A stretch of 57,862 nt of DNA from Hathewaya limosa (GCF_030815255.1 NZ_JAUSWN010000020.1:1-57862); one strand, 5' to 3'. Counted from the first letter of the stretch, positions 1 through 8,832 are shown. The notes: generated from the sequence alone by a model not told the origin. A program made the numbers and translations.

Positions 1-94
1 TTTAAATTTATATATATAATTATTCCAAGCTAACGCTTAAATTCGTAATTTTGCGATTGAGATAGTTAATCTTTCATAATTAATTAACAGAACC
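1..94. repeat. Left copy of 94-bp terminal inverted repeat, probably an IS end
   Basis: Bases 1-94 are exactly the reverse complement of 57768-57861. Identity stops sharply at the dinucleotide GG (read from the right copy, GGTTCTGTT...), beyond which the flanks differ completely. A sharp edge with perfect long identity is what two copies of one mobile element show, and the fact that it is the same end twice means the copies are inverted. The GGTTCTGTT start recalls IS6-family ends from memory, but no transposase lies in the window, so the family is unproven. It may also be where a sequence assembly stopped. Confidence 0.7.
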
Positions 95-110
95 TTTTTT
101 TATTATTAAA

Positions 111-150
111 TAAAAAAAAAATCCTCATTTTAACATTGATAAATGAAGAT
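111..150 (-). terminator. Intrinsic terminator of the leftward leader unit
   Basis: On the minus strand a 10-bp stem (141-150 with 121-130, one G-U pair) is followed at once by a run of ten T residues with only minor interruption (111-120 plus further T). It lies after a leader RNA and overlaps the end of a leader peptide frame, so it probably works as an attenuator of a gene beyond the left edge. Confidence 0.8.
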
Positions 151-178
151 TTCTGTATAGGTCGTACTTTATATTCAT
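125..178 (-). CDS. Putative 17-residue leader peptide overlapping the attenuator
   Basis: The frame reads MNIKYDLYRNLHLSMLK and starts with ATG at 178. An AGGTGAG ribosome-binding site (188-194) lies nine bases upstream, an ideal distance. The stop codon lies inside the downstream arm of the terminator hairpin at 121-150, so a ribosome translating to the end would occupy the hairpin. It contains two Tyr (UAC) and four Leu codons but no striking run of one amino acid. Short frames occur by chance. What favours this one is its combination with a promoter, a spaced Shine-Dalgarno and an overlapping terminator. Its function, as a sensor of translation or of a ribosome-targeting drug, is inference. 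Confidence 0.45.
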   Translation of the reverse strand: MNIKYDLYRNLHLSMLK

Positions 179-227
179 TGCAGTAATCTCACCTAAAAAA
201 CATTTCAAATATATATTTTTACCTATA
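151..227 (-). promoter_or_regulatory. Structured 5' leader RNA (attenuator or riboswitch candidate)
   Basis: The transcript from the promoter at 233-261 would begin near 226, at the first arm of a 7-bp stem that pairs 221-227 with 156-162 (UAUAGGU with ACCUAUA). The stem encloses a smaller TATATT/AATATA pairing and the AGGTGAG ribosome-binding site. The ACCU of the closing arm could instead pair with that site, giving two exclusive folds. The AGGUGAG segment faintly recalls the opening of the M-box, but the element is too short and I do not assign it. The regulated gene is not in the window. Confidence 0.4.
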
Positions 228-232
228 TTTGT

Positions 233-261
233 ATTATATGTTTCTAAGCTAAATTAGTAAA
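233..261 (-). promoter_or_regulatory. SigmaA-type promoter of the leftward leader
   Basis: Minus strand: TTTACT (256-261), 17-bp spacer, TATAAT (233-238). It lies downstream of the deoD terminator, so it starts a separate unit running off the left edge. Confidence 0.55.
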
Positions 262-284
262 CAAATTTTATAAAGATTTAACTT

Positions 285-316
285 AAAAAAGCTAAACTCT
301 AAATAGAGCTTAGCTT
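285..316 (-). terminator. deoD intrinsic terminator
   Basis: A 12-bp stem (305-316 with 289-300, one G-U pair) has a four-base loop and is followed on the minus strand by TTTTTT. It starts about ten bases after the deoD stop codon. Confidence 0.85.
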
Positions 317-326
317 CTTAGTAAAA

Positions 327-1028
327 TTATTCTGCTAATCCTAAAGCAATTTCAATCATTTGAGTAAATGTTGTTTGACGTTCTTCAGAAGTTGCTTTAT
401 CTCCAGTTATTAAATTATCACTAACTGTTAATAATGCTAATGTGTTTACTCCATATTTAGCTCCTAATGTATATAGAGCAGCACTTTCCATTTCGACACC
501 TAAAACCCCAAACTTAGCCCAGATTTTCCAAGCATCTGGCTCATCATAATAGAAAGTATCAGAAGTTAATATATTTCCTACATGAGTTTTTACACCTAAC
601 TCTTGTGCCTTATCATAAGCTTTCTTTAAAAGTTCAAAAGAAGCTGTTGGCGCAAAATTCATTCCACTAAATCTTATATTGTTTATATTAGAATCAGTTG
701 ATGCACTCATTCCTATAATAACTTCTCTTATATTAACATCTTTTTGAATAGTTCCACATGTACCTATTCTTATAAGATTTTTTACTCCATAACTATTTAT
801 TAACTCATCTGCATATATAGAAATTGATGGAACACCCATACCTGTACCTTGAACAGATACTCTTTTTCCTTTATAAGTTCCTGTAAAACCGTACATTCCT
901 CTAATTTCATTGTAGCAAACCACATCTTCTAAAAAAGTTTCTGCTATAAATTTAGCTCTTAAAGGATCTCCTGGTAATAGTACAGTGCTTGCTATTTCGT
1001 TTGGTTTAGCTCCAATATGTATGCTCAT
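327..1028 (-). CDS. deoD: Purine nucleoside phosphorylase, DeoD type
   Basis: Cytosolic enzyme that splits purine (deoxy)ribonucleosides with phosphate into free base and (deoxy)ribose-1-phosphate. The 233-residue length matches the small hexameric DeoD type rather than the trimeric type. Visible signatures are the GTCGT loop, the VEMES nucleoside-binding motif, and SDNLITGDKATSEER near the C-terminus, which carries the catalytic Asp of this family. The start is supported by GGAGGG a few bases upstream. It forms its own unit, with an extended -10 promoter upstream and a strong terminator downstream; no deoxyribose-phosphate genes adjoin it. Confidence 0.95.
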   Translation of the reverse strand: MSIHIGAKPNEIASTVLLPGDPLRAKFIAETFLEDVVCYNEIRGMYGFTGTYKGKRVSVQGTGMGVPSISIYADELINSYGVKNLIRIGTCGTIQKDVNIREVIIGMSASTDSNINNIRFSGMNFAPTASFELLKKAYDKAQELGVKTHVGNILTSDTFYYDEPDAWKIWAKFGVLGVEMESAALYTLGAKYGVNTLALLTVSDNLITGDKATSEERQTTFTQMIEIALGLAE

Positions 1029-1060
1029 ATTTTTCCCTCCAAAGTTTATTTTTCATTAAT

Positions 1061-1069
1061 ATTATAACA
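1061..1069 (-). promoter_or_regulatory. deoD promoter, extended -10
   Basis: Minus strand TGT-TATAAT (1061-1069) forms an extended -10, with an A/T-rich weak -35 (TTTAAC) about 16 bp upstream. The 5' untranslated region would be about 25 nt. Confidence 0.5.
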
Positions 1070-1164
1070 TAAATTGAATTTTGTTAAAAACTTTTACCAT
1101 AATTCTTTAAAAATTTCTTAATTCATAGTTATTGTACCATTAGTATATATTCTTACATATTATC

Positions 1165-3030
1165 TTATCCATATATATCTGAAAATTCAATTTCAATTTT
1201 TTGAATTTTAGGTTCTCTAACTAATTTATTTTCTTCTATCTCTTGCCCTTTAATAAAATGTACTGGTAATGTTATTATAAACTCACTACCTTCTCCTACT
1301 TTACTTTTTACCCTAATTTCTCCATTATGCATTTCTACTAAGGCTTTTACTAATGAAAGACCTATTCCTGATCCTTCGTGATCTCTATTTAATAACTGAT
1401 CAACCTGCCTAAATCTCTCAAAAATAATTTTTTGTTTATCTTGTGGAATTCCCTTACCACTATCTTTAACTACAATATCGATTTCTTCACCTTTATCATA
1501 TATTCCTACTATAATAACATCCTTAGGTTCCGTAAACTTTAAGGCGTTAGAAATTAAATTTAAAATTATTCTTTCAATTTTCTCTACATCAATAGCCATA
1601 TACTTTTCTTCTATATCTGTATCAAAAATAATTTTTTTATCTTTACTTTTTACATATTCTACAGTGGCCATAGTTATCTCCTCTACTACCTCAACTATGT
1701 TAGTATTAACTAGCTTAGGTGTTAATACTCCACAATCTAATTCCGTTAAATCAATTAAATTATTAACACATCTTATTAGTCTATAAGAATTCTGTTCCAT
1801 AATTTTAAGATACTTCCTCATTTTATCTTGTTCTAAATCATTAAAACTAACATCTTCATTTTTGTTAGCATATAAGCTTAACAATTGAACAGTGGAAAAA
1901 ATGATATTTATAGGTGTCTTTAATTCATGTGATATATTAGCAAAAAACTCCATTTTAATTCTATCATACTCTATAGTTTCATCTATTAACCTTTTATTTT
2001 CATTAATTAACTTATTTAATCTATCTCCAAGTACCCCTAATTCATCTTTACTATTAATATTACATTGCACTTCAAGATTTCCCGTTGTTGCAATTTCTAT
2101 ACAATCCTTTATTTCTTTAATTGGTTCAGTAACAGAATTTACCACTATATATATGAAATATATAATAATCGCTAAAACTATAATTCCTATAACTATAATA
2201 AAATTTTTAAAGACTTCTAAATCATGAAAAACTTCCTTATAATTTGCTGTCATTGCTATAGACCATGGTGCTTCTAATACATGTTTGTATGCCACCATTT
2301 TTAATTCACCATTATAATTATATCTGCCTACTCCATCTATTCCTTTAATCATATCTTTACATATAGAATTTAAATCTTCATCATTCATATCAATTATATT
2401 AGTAGTTAACAGTTTATTTTTATCTGGATATGCCATTAATCTACCTACTGAATCTATCATAAATGCATATCCTTTTTCTCCAATTTTTTCACAGTTAATA
2501 ATATACGTTAAATAAGAAAGACTTACCTCCGCACATAATACTCCTTTAATATTTTTCTTATCACTTATAGGTGTAGAAATAACTATTACAGCTTTATTAT
2601 CCCTTTTGGAAATAATGGGTTCTGAAATACTAGTATATCCTTCTATACTATCCTTAAAATATTGTCTATCACTAACATTTCCTCTTCTATGCTTACTATC
2701 ATAATAATTTCCTTTTTCATCGATAATAGTCATTAACTCAAAATCATCAAAAATTTTTTTCTGTTTACTTATTTCATTAAAAAGATCTTTTCCATTTAAT
2801 CTTTTTGCTTCATCATCTGTAGCAAGTATTTGTAGAATCTCTTTCCAATTCTTTAATTTGTTATCAACGTTATCAACCATTTTCTCAACTTTGTCTTTAG
2901 ACATCTTCTCTATATCACTAGTTATTATCTGCTTGGCCTGAGAATAAAAAATAAATATTAATACACATATGCCTAAAGCTGCTGACAAAAGAACTGGGAA
3001 CATAAATCTACCTTTTAAAGTTTTTTTCAT
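1165..3030 (-). CDS. Orphan Cache-domain sensor histidine kinase
   Basis: Membrane sensor kinase of 621 residues. Order: transmembrane segment (about 9-30), extracellular double-Cache-like region (about 33-270, with the typical DRQYFKDS and GYAFMIDSVGRLMAYP stretches), second transmembrane segment (about 274-298), HAMP, HisKA with the phospho-acceptor in ISHELKTP (His368), then HATPase with an N-box (LNLISNALKF), DSGKGIP and GSGIGLSLVK. All key residues are present. No response regulator is adjacent, and the next gene is a hydrolase 25 bp upstream. In clostridia, orphan kinases are known to phosphorylate Spo0A directly, so a sporulation role is possible but inferred. The ligand cannot be read from sequence; Cache domains usually bind small molecules such as amino acids or carboxylates. 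Confidence 0.9.
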   Translation of the reverse strand: MKKTLKGRFMFPVLLSAALGICVLIFIFYSQAKQIITSDIEKMSKDKVEKMVDNVDNKLKNWKEILQILATDDEAKRLNGKDLFNEISKQKKIFDDFELMTIIDEKGNYYDSKHRRGNVSDRQYFKDSIEGYTSISEPIISKRDNKAVIVISTPISDKKNIKGVLCAEVSLSYLTYIINCEKIGEKGYAFMIDSVGRLMAYPDKNKLLTTNIIDMNDEDLNSICKDMIKGIDGVGRYNYNGELKMVAYKHVLEAPWSIAMTANYKEVFHDLEVFKNFIIVIGIIVLAIIIYFIYIVVNSVTEPIKEIKDCIEIATTGNLEVQCNINSKDELGVLGDRLNKLINENKRLIDETIEYDRIKMEFFANISHELKTPINIIFSTVQLLSLYANKNEDVSFNDLEQDKMRKYLKIMEQNSYRLIRCVNNLIDLTELDCGVLTPKLVNTNIVEVVEEITMATVEYVKSKDKKIIFDTDIEEKYMAIDVEKIERIILNLISNALKFTEPKDVIIVGIYDKGEEIDIVVKDSGKGIPQDKQKIIFERFRQVDQLLNRDHEGSGIGLSLVKALVEMHNGEIRVKSKVGEGSEFIITLPVHFIKGQEIEENKLVREPKIQKIEIEFSDIYG

Positions 3031-3054
3031 TGCAGCTTCCCCTTTTCATATCCA

Positions 3055-4362
3055 TTATCCCCTAATATTCGTAGATTCAACAGGGTTATTTAGTTTTTTT
3101 AAAATACTCATATAAACATTAAATCCATTAATAAGATTTTTTTCATTAATATCGAAATGTTCATTATGATGTTCATCTGCCCTATTTGTACCTATAATCA
3201 TATATATTGCTTGTCCTCCATTTTCCTCCACTTTTCTCATCATAGAAGTAGCATCTTCTGATGCTCCAAAATTACTAACTTTTATTAAACTCAAATTTAA
3301 GTTACTTAAACAGTCGTAAATCTCATACCCAAATTTTCTATTACCAATTTTATATGCACTAGTCATCCCCTGCTTTTTTATTTTATAATCTAGCCCATAC
3401 ATATTAGCTGATCCCTTTACAATATCTTTCACTCTATTAACTAATGCTATATTTATCTCTTCTTCATCTGATCGGGTTTCTATTTCCAAAATTGCTATAC
3501 TTGGAACTACATTTCTGGCCGTACCAGCCATTAATGTTCCCACATTAATTCTACTAATGCCTCCACTAAATTGAGTCAAACTATATAATCCTAAAATACA
3601 ATTACTAGCCCCTAACAAGGCATTCCTACCATTTTCAGGGCATGCACCTGCATGTGATGCTTTACCATAAAACTCTATATCTAATTTAGTAGTTCCTAAA
3701 AATCCCTCTGTACAACAAACAATTTCATTGTCCTTTCCAGAAAATCCTATATGCGATGAAATAAAATAGTCTGCTTTTTTAAAAATTTCTTCACCTATTT
3801 CACTATCTATTATACTACTTGCTCCTCTTACACCTTCTTCTGCCGGTTGAAAAATAAAATATATTTTACCTGTAAGTTCATTTTTAAGTTTACTTATTTC
3901 TTTTGCAACCATAAGACCTATTGCAATATGTGCATCATGTCCACAAGCATGCATCATACCATAATTATATGAGGCAAAATCCTCTTTGTTTGGTATGTGC
4001 TTTTCTTCATCAGTTTCTACCACATTATTGGCATCTATATCAAAACGTAAAATTGTATTATTACCTTGCCTCTTTGTATCTAAAACTCCTATTACCCCAG
4101 TATATCCTTCAAAAATTTCCTTATATTTTTTATGATTTAATTGTGGATTTCTTTTTATAACACACTTTTTATGTTTCTCTTTCTGTGCTTCTGTAGGTAA
4201 CCCCATTCTAAAACTATGTACTTTTTTACCATATATTGTTTTTATGTTCCACTCATTTAAATATTCAATAATTTTTATAGTTGTTTCAAATTCTAACCAT
4301 CCTACTTCTGCACATTTATGAAATTCTCTTCTAAATTTTAAAATTTCATCTATATTATCCAC
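3055..4362 (-). CDS. M20-family metal amidohydrolase (AbgA/HipO-like)
   Basis: Predicted cytosolic zinc/manganese aminoacylase or peptidase of the M20D type, related to p-aminobenzoyl-glutamate or hippurate hydrolases. Motifs: ACGHDAH (metal ligands), PAEEG (catalytic and metal-binding Glu), a dimerisation-domain region with GKASHAGACPENGRNAL, and a C-terminal His cluster (EHHNEH). A GTG at 4371 directly abuts the AGAGG ribosome-binding site. The GTG at 4360-4362 has the correct spacing, so I start there and the protein has 435 residues. It lies 24 bp upstream of the sensor kinase gene in the same direction and may be co-transcribed with it. The exact substrate is not determined. Confidence 0.85.
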   Translation of the reverse strand: MDNIDEILKFRREFHKCAEVGWLEFETTIKIIEYLNEWNIKTIYGKKVHSFRMGLPTEAQKEKHKKCVIKRNPQLNHKKYKEIFEGYTGVIGVLDTKRQGNNTILRFDIDANNVVETDEEKHIPNKEDFASYNYGMMHACGHDAHIAIGLMVAKEISKLKNELTGKIYFIFQPAEEGVRGASSIIDSEIGEEIFKKADYFISSHIGFSGKDNEIVCCTEGFLGTTKLDIEFYGKASHAGACPENGRNALLGASNCILGLYSLTQFSGGISRINVGTLMAGTARNVVPSIAILEIETRSDEEEINIALVNRVKDIVKGSANMYGLDYKIKKQGMTSAYKIGNRKFGYEIYDCLSNLNLSLIKVSNFGASEDATSMMRKVEENGGQAIYMIIGTNRADEHHNEHFDINEKNLINGFNVYMSILKKLNNPVESTNIRG

Positions 4363-4561
4363 AATTAACACCCTCTATTTTTCTTAAATTATGTATTAAT
4401 TTATTTATCACTTAACATTATAATTTAAACTTTCTGTAATTTCATCATATTTAAGGATAATTTCATTAAATTTTAAATTTATTTAATTTTATTTTTGTTC
4501 TTACTTTTTATTTTCGTAGATTTATTACATTTTATGTATTGTATGGCATAAGAATACAATA

Positions 4562-4601
4562 AAAGAGTATCTTTATTTTTAGGAAAATTAAGATACTCTT
4601 T
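4562..4601 (-). terminator. Terminator after the S1-domain gene
   Basis: Perfect 12-bp inverted repeat (4562-4573 with 4590-4601), followed on the minus strand by TTTTATTG. It lies about 60 bp after the S1-protein stop codon and before the promoter region of the amidohydrolase gene. Confidence 0.7.
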
Positions 4602-4658
4602 CTTACTACATTTAAATGTTAAAATTCATTCTTATTGTATAAAATTCAATAATATAAA

Positions 4659-5837
4659 TTATTTTAAATTTAAATTTTTTAGTTTATCTTTAAATAAATC
4701 TCCTAAAGAATTTGTATTTTCTTCATCATCCACATAACTTGAAAAATCTTCAACTACTTTTTCTTTAGCTTCCTTTATACTTAAAGACAACCTATGATTT
4801 TCTTTATCTATGGACAATATCTTAACTTTAACTCTTTCTCCAATTGTAAGCATATTAGATGGTTTAACTATATTTTCATCAGAAATTTCAGTTACATGTA
4901 CAAGTCCTTCTATTCCTTCTTCTATCTCTACAAATGCTCCAAAATCTAAAAGTCTTGTAATAACACCCTCTACTACACTTCCTTCTATAAGTCTTCCCTC
5001 AATATTGTCCCAAGGATTTTCTCCTAATTGTTTTAAACTCAAAGCAATTCTTTTCTTATCTTTATCTACATCTAATACATATACGTTAACCGGTTGACGT
5101 ATAGAAACAACTTCTGAAGCATTCTTAACTTTTCTCCATGCTAATTCAGATAAATGTATTAAACCTTCTATTCCACCTAAATCAACAAAAGCACCAAAAT
5201 TCATTATTTTAGTTACAACACCTTTTACTTTTTGCCCTTTTTTAATAGAATTCCAAAGTATTTCTTTCTTTTTGTTTAATTCTTCTAGTTCTATAACCTT
5301 CCTAGATACAACAATGTTCTGATTTTTTTTACTAATTTCATCTATTCTACATTCTAATTCTTTTTCTAAGTATACATTTAAATCATCTGTATATTCAGCT
5401 GACACTAGGGATGCCGGCATAAAAGCTTTTAGTCCGTTAACACAACCTCTTAATCCTCCCTTTACTACCTCTTTAACTTTAAATATTACATTTTCTTTTC
5501 TGTTATAAAGTTCAGTCAAAGAATTCCAAAGCTTAATTTCATCGGCTCTTTTTTTAGATAAAAGAACATTTCCTTCTCCATCATCTCTCTTTAATATATA
5601 AACAAAAATTTCTTCTGTCTCTTTAACTACATCACTTGGTACAACATCTTCAAATGATAACTCTTCAACCGGAATTATTCCATCTGCCATATATCCTATG
5701 TTTACTATAACTTCATTTTCTAAAACAGAAACTACTTTTCCTTTTACAATATCACCTGTCTTAATCTTTTTCATAGACTTATCTATATCTAACATAGCCT
5801 CTTCCATCGTTAAGTTCTCATTATTATTTAAATCCAT
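4659..5837 (-). CDS. Four-repeat S1 RNA-binding protein (RpsA-like)
   Basis: RNA-binding protein of 392 residues with four S1 OB-fold repeats, at roughly 25-95, 110-180, 195-265 and 280-350. Repeats 3 and 4 are canonical (GAFVDLGGIEGLIHLSE and GAFVEIEEGIEGLVHVTE), while 1 and 2 are more divergent. This is the layout of the short ribosomal protein S1 homologues of Firmicutes, which bind mRNA and are usually not essential ribosomal components. In many clostridia an S1 module is fused to IspH; this one stands alone with no ispH nearby. A strong AAGGAG precedes the ATG. It is a monocistronic unit by spacing and terminator. Confidence 0.85.
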   Translation of the reverse strand: MDLNNNENLTMEEAMLDIDKSMKKIKTGDIVKGKVVSVLENEVIVNIGYMADGIIPVEELSFEDVVPSDVVKETEEIFVYILKRDDGEGNVLLSKKRADEIKLWNSLTELYNRKENVIFKVKEVVKGGLRGCVNGLKAFMPASLVSAEYTDDLNVYLEKELECRIDEISKKNQNIVVSRKVIELEELNKKKEILWNSIKKGQKVKGVVTKIMNFGAFVDLGGIEGLIHLSELAWRKVKNASEVVSIRQPVNVYVLDVDKDKKRIALSLKQLGENPWDNIEGRLIEGSVVEGVITRLLDFGAFVEIEEGIEGLVHVTEISDENIVKPSNMLTIGERVKVKILSIDKENHRLSLSIKEAKEKVVEDFSSYVDDEENTNSLGDLFKDKLKNLNLK

Positions 5838-6390
5838 GCTTTTACAACTCCTTTGTTTATTCTAGTGAAGTCTAAAATAAATTTCTATACTTATTATACC
5901 AATTCTATAATTTATTTAAAGTATAAAACTCATATAATCCAATAACAATTTCAAATTTTTTAAACTTTTAATAAAAAATTTAATCTCAATGGTTCAGTAA
6001 TTTTGTAATATTTTTTGTGAAATATGTATTTTATAATATATAACTACATAATAATATTTTAGATTTAAAAATAAGAATCTATATAATCTTAAAATAACCT
6101 TTATATTTAAATTATTGCCTTTTATATACTATAACTTTATTTAAAAATTTTATTATTATAAACTTTTTAAAACATTTAAATCTTTTTATACTTTATCATA
6201 GTGTATTATCAAGTTCTAAAAAAAGATTTTATATATTACTTATCTTATAAATTTTATTTGTAAAACTAATGATTATTCTATGATTCTCGGCTAAATATTT
6301 AATTATCTTTAGTTCTTCTTACATAATTTATAAATTCAAAGTATATGTAACTTTTTAAGTGAAATAAATTATCTTTTATATATAAAAAAA
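5838..6390. other. 550-bp AT-rich intergenic stretch, nothing recognised
   Basis: Between the S1 gene start and the thi operon terminator. The first part must hold the S1 gene promoter. I see no open frame with a ribosome-binding site, no tRNA-like fold and no repeat matching other parts of the window. The base composition is extremely AT-rich. Confidence 0.5.
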
Positions 6391-6423
6391 TCCAAAAGTA
6401 ATTTTATATAAGTTACTTTTGGA
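6391..6423 (-). terminator. thi operon terminator
   Basis: Perfect 11-bp stem (6413-6423 with 6391-6401), followed on the minus strand by TTTTTTTATAT. It begins about 20 bp after the thiE stop. Confidence 0.9.
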
Positions 6424-6445
6424 CTTTTAAAAAGTATTATTATAT

Positions 6446-7078
6446 TTATTTTTTAACTATATCATATAATCTTTTACTTGAATTTCTTATATCTGTCTCT
6501 TTTAAAATACACGAAACCACAGCAACTCCATCTGCACCGGTCTGGATTACGCTTTTTGCATTACTATGATCTATACCACCTATTCCAACTATAGGTATAT
6601 TAACTTTTACTTTTATATCTTTCAATATTTTTAATCCCATATCTTGGATAGCATCTCTTTTAGTAGTAGTATTAAAAATTGCTCCTACACCTAGATAATC
6701 TGCACCTTCTTCTTCTGCTATAAGTGCCTGTTCCAATGTTTGAGCTGAAACTCCGATAACCTTATGTTGCCCCAAAATTTTCCTTGCAAGATCAACTGGC
6801 ATATCTTCTTGTCCAATATGAACTCCATCTGCGTCTATTGCTTGTGCTATGTCTAATCGATCATTTATAATTAAAGGTATATTATATTTACGTGTAATTT
6901 CTTTTATATTTTTAGCAGTATTATAAAACTCTAAACTTGAACAATTTTTTTCCCTTAATTGAACCAAGGTAACTCCACCTAAAATAGCTTCTTCTACAGC
7001 ATCTTCTAAGTTTCTATTTCCCAAAATTTCTCTATCCGTTACTAAATATAAAGTATAATCTATATTAGATTTTTTCAT
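6446..7078 (-). CDS. thiE: Thiamine-phosphate synthase
   Basis: Joins HMP pyrophosphate (made by ThiD) with thiazole phosphate (made by ThiM) to give thiamine phosphate. The 210 residues form a TIM barrel with family hallmarks: LVTDRE at the start, QLREKN, the DGVHIGQEDMP loop, GVGAIFNTTTKRDA (phosphate and pyrophosphate binding) and VGIGGI near the end. The ATG follows AAGGTGAG at good spacing. It is the last gene of thiD-thiM-thiE, 15 bp after thiM. The operon lacks thiC and thiazole-synthesis genes, so the locus serves salvage of HMP and thiazole. It is under TPP riboswitch control from 8911-8999. Confidence 0.95.
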   Translation of the reverse strand: MKKSNIDYTLYLVTDREILGNRNLEDAVEEAILGGVTLVQLREKNCSSLEFYNTAKNIKEITRKYNIPLIINDRLDIAQAIDADGVHIGQEDMPVDLARKILGQHKVIGVSAQTLEQALIAEEEGADYLGVGAIFNTTTKRDAIQDMGLKILKDIKVKVNIPIVGIGGIDHSNAKSVIQTGADGVAVVSCILKETDIRNSSKRLYDIVKK

Positions 7079-7093
7079 ATACTCACCTTCTTC

Positions 7094-7927
7094 TTAATAT
7101 ATCTTTGCTTTATTTAAAAGTTCACTCTCTGTTAAATTATATATATTATCGAAAATTCTTATTCTAAAAGTTCCTATTCCGTCTCCATCTACTAAACTTT
7201 CAAAACTTTTTTCTCCAGCTATACCCATTGATACTAACCCACCTATTGCACCTATAAAACCATCTTTGAAAATAGAAGTATACGAAGCTATTAAAGAAGT
7301 ACTCATACATCCTGTCCCTGTAACATTAGATAACATAGAATGTCCATTTTCTATAGAAACAATTCTTTTTCCATCAGAAATACAATCTATGGCTCCTGTT
7401 ATTGCTACAACTGATTTTAATTTTAAAGCCAAATTTTTAGCTATTTTCTCTTTACCGTCTAAACTCTCCGTTGAATCAACACCTTTTATCCCTGATTTTA
7501 TTCCCGATAATATTTTAATTTCTGACATATTGCCTCTAACCACAGTAAACTTAACATTTTCTAAAAGTTTCTTTGCAACTTCTAATCTATATTTTGTAGC
7601 CCCTACTCCTACTGGATCTAGGATTACTGGTATATTAAGTTCATTTGCTTTTTTTCCCGCTTTAATCATAGAATCAACAGTTCTTGTATTTAATGTACCT
7701 ATATTTATAACTAAAGCTCCCGCTATTGATGTCATTTCTTCAACTTCATTTATATCATCTGCCATTACAGGAGATGCCCCTATGGCTAAAGTAATATTTG
7801 CACAATCATTCACTGTAACATAATTAGTTATATGATGAATTAGTGGTTTTTTTTCTCTTAAAGCAGTAAGTGTATCACAACAAGATTGTAGTATACTTCC
7901 ATTTACTTCCCTATTCTCCTCTATCAT
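7094..7927 (-). CDS. thiM: Hydroxyethylthiazole kinase
   Basis: Phosphorylates 4-methyl-5-(2-hydroxyethyl)thiazole for thiamine salvage. The 277 residues match the ribokinase-like ThiM family: PLIHHITNYVTVNDCAN near the N-terminus, ASPVMADD, LDPVGVGATKYR, and the anion-hole region VTGTGCMSTSLI with the catalytic Cys typical of ThiM. The ATG is preceded by GGAGGGG. Middle gene of the riboswitch-controlled operon, 36 bp after thiD. Confidence 0.95.
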   Translation of the reverse strand: MIEENREVNGSILQSCCDTLTALREKKPLIHHITNYVTVNDCANITLAIGASPVMADDINEVEEMTSIAGALVINIGTLNTRTVDSMIKAGKKANELNIPVILDPVGVGATKYRLEVAKKLLENVKFTVVRGNMSEIKILSGIKSGIKGVDSTESLDGKEKIAKNLALKLKSVVAITGAIDCISDGKRIVSIENGHSMLSNVTGTGCMSTSLIASYTSIFKDGFIGAIGGLVSMGIAGEKSFESLVDGDGIGTFRIRIFDNIYNLTESELLNKAKIY

Positions 7928-7963
7928 TTAAATTTCCCCTCCTTACACCGAAAATTTATTTTA

Positions 7964-8767
7964 TTAATCTATTAATCCTGAACTTTTATATAACTTATAA
8001 AAATGATTTGTAGGACCGACTCCATGTCCTATTGCAAAGGAATGTTCAATAGCCATTGTTATATACTCCTTAGCTTTTTGTACTGCTTCTTTTACATCAT
8101 AACCATTTGCCAAATTTGAAGCTATAGCTGAAGATAATGTACATCCTGTTCCATGTGTATTTTTAGTATCTATTCTTGTACCCTTTAATAAATAAATTTC
8201 TTTTCCATCATATAAAACATCAGTAGCATCATTTTCTAAATGACCACCTTTAACTAAAACAGTTTTAGGTCCTTTACTATGTATTTCTTTAGCTGCTTCA
8301 ATCATTTCATCCAATGTTGTTATTTTTCTCTCTAAGATAACTTCTGCTTCTGGTAAATTAGGTGTAACAATTGTAGCTATAGGAAGTAATTTTTTAATTA
8401 ATGTGTCTTTTGATTCCGGTTTTAATAAGTCATATCCACTTTTAGAAATCATTACAGGATCTACAACAATGTTTTTTGCTCTATACTTTAAAAGACCTTC
8501 TGCAATTGCTTCTATAGTTTCTATCTTAGATACCATACCAATTTTTACTGCACTCACTTCTATATCTTCATATATGCAGCTTATTTGTTTTTCAATGATA
8601 TCTCTTTCTATGTCTTGAACTGCTAGAACTCCCATAGTGTTTTGCGCAGTAACAGCTGTAATGACAGACATACCATAAACTCCATGCGCTGAAAAAGTTT
8701 TTAAATCCGCTTGAATACCTGCTCCCCCACAGCTATCTGATCCTGCAATAGTTAAAACATTTTTCAT
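7964..8767 (-). CDS. thiD: HMP / HMP-phosphate kinase
   Basis: Phosphorylates hydroxymethylpyrimidine twice to HMP pyrophosphate. Ribokinase fold, 267 residues, with TIAGSDSCGGAGIQADLKTF at the N-terminus (substrate-binding and glycine-rich), the VKGGH motif, and NTHGTGCTLSSAIAS near the C-terminus (anion hole and catalytic Asp/Cys region). AGGAGG precedes the ATG. First gene of the operon, immediately behind the TPP riboswitch and its terminator. The family also contains pyridoxal kinases, but the thi context settles the assignment. Confidence 0.95.
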   Translation of the reverse strand: MKNVLTIAGSDSCGGAGIQADLKTFSAHGVYGMSVITAVTAQNTMGVLAVQDIERDIIEKQISCIYEDIEVSAVKIGMVSKIETIEAIAEGLLKYRAKNIVVDPVMISKSGYDLLKPESKDTLIKKLLPIATIVTPNLPEAEVILERKITTLDEMIEAAKEIHSKGPKTVLVKGGHLENDATDVLYDGKEIYLLKGTRIDTKNTHGTGCTLSSAIASNLANGYDVKEAVQKAKEYITMAIEHSFAIGHGVGPTNHFYKLYKSSGLID

Positions 8768-8832
8768 ATCATTTCCTCCTAATTGTAAATATATTGTTAC
8801 TCTAACTTTTTATTTTTTAATTTAAAATCAAA

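Noticed and set aside
121..232. M-box (Mg2+) riboswitch before the left edge
   Set aside because: Only a short AGGUGAG-like piece and an ACAGAAAUC piece match from memory; the element is much too short for an M-box, so I report it as an unassigned leader.
7266..7823. 185-codon plus-strand open frame opposite thiM
   Set aside because: Antisense shadow of a conserved gene with clear motifs; no ribosome-binding site.
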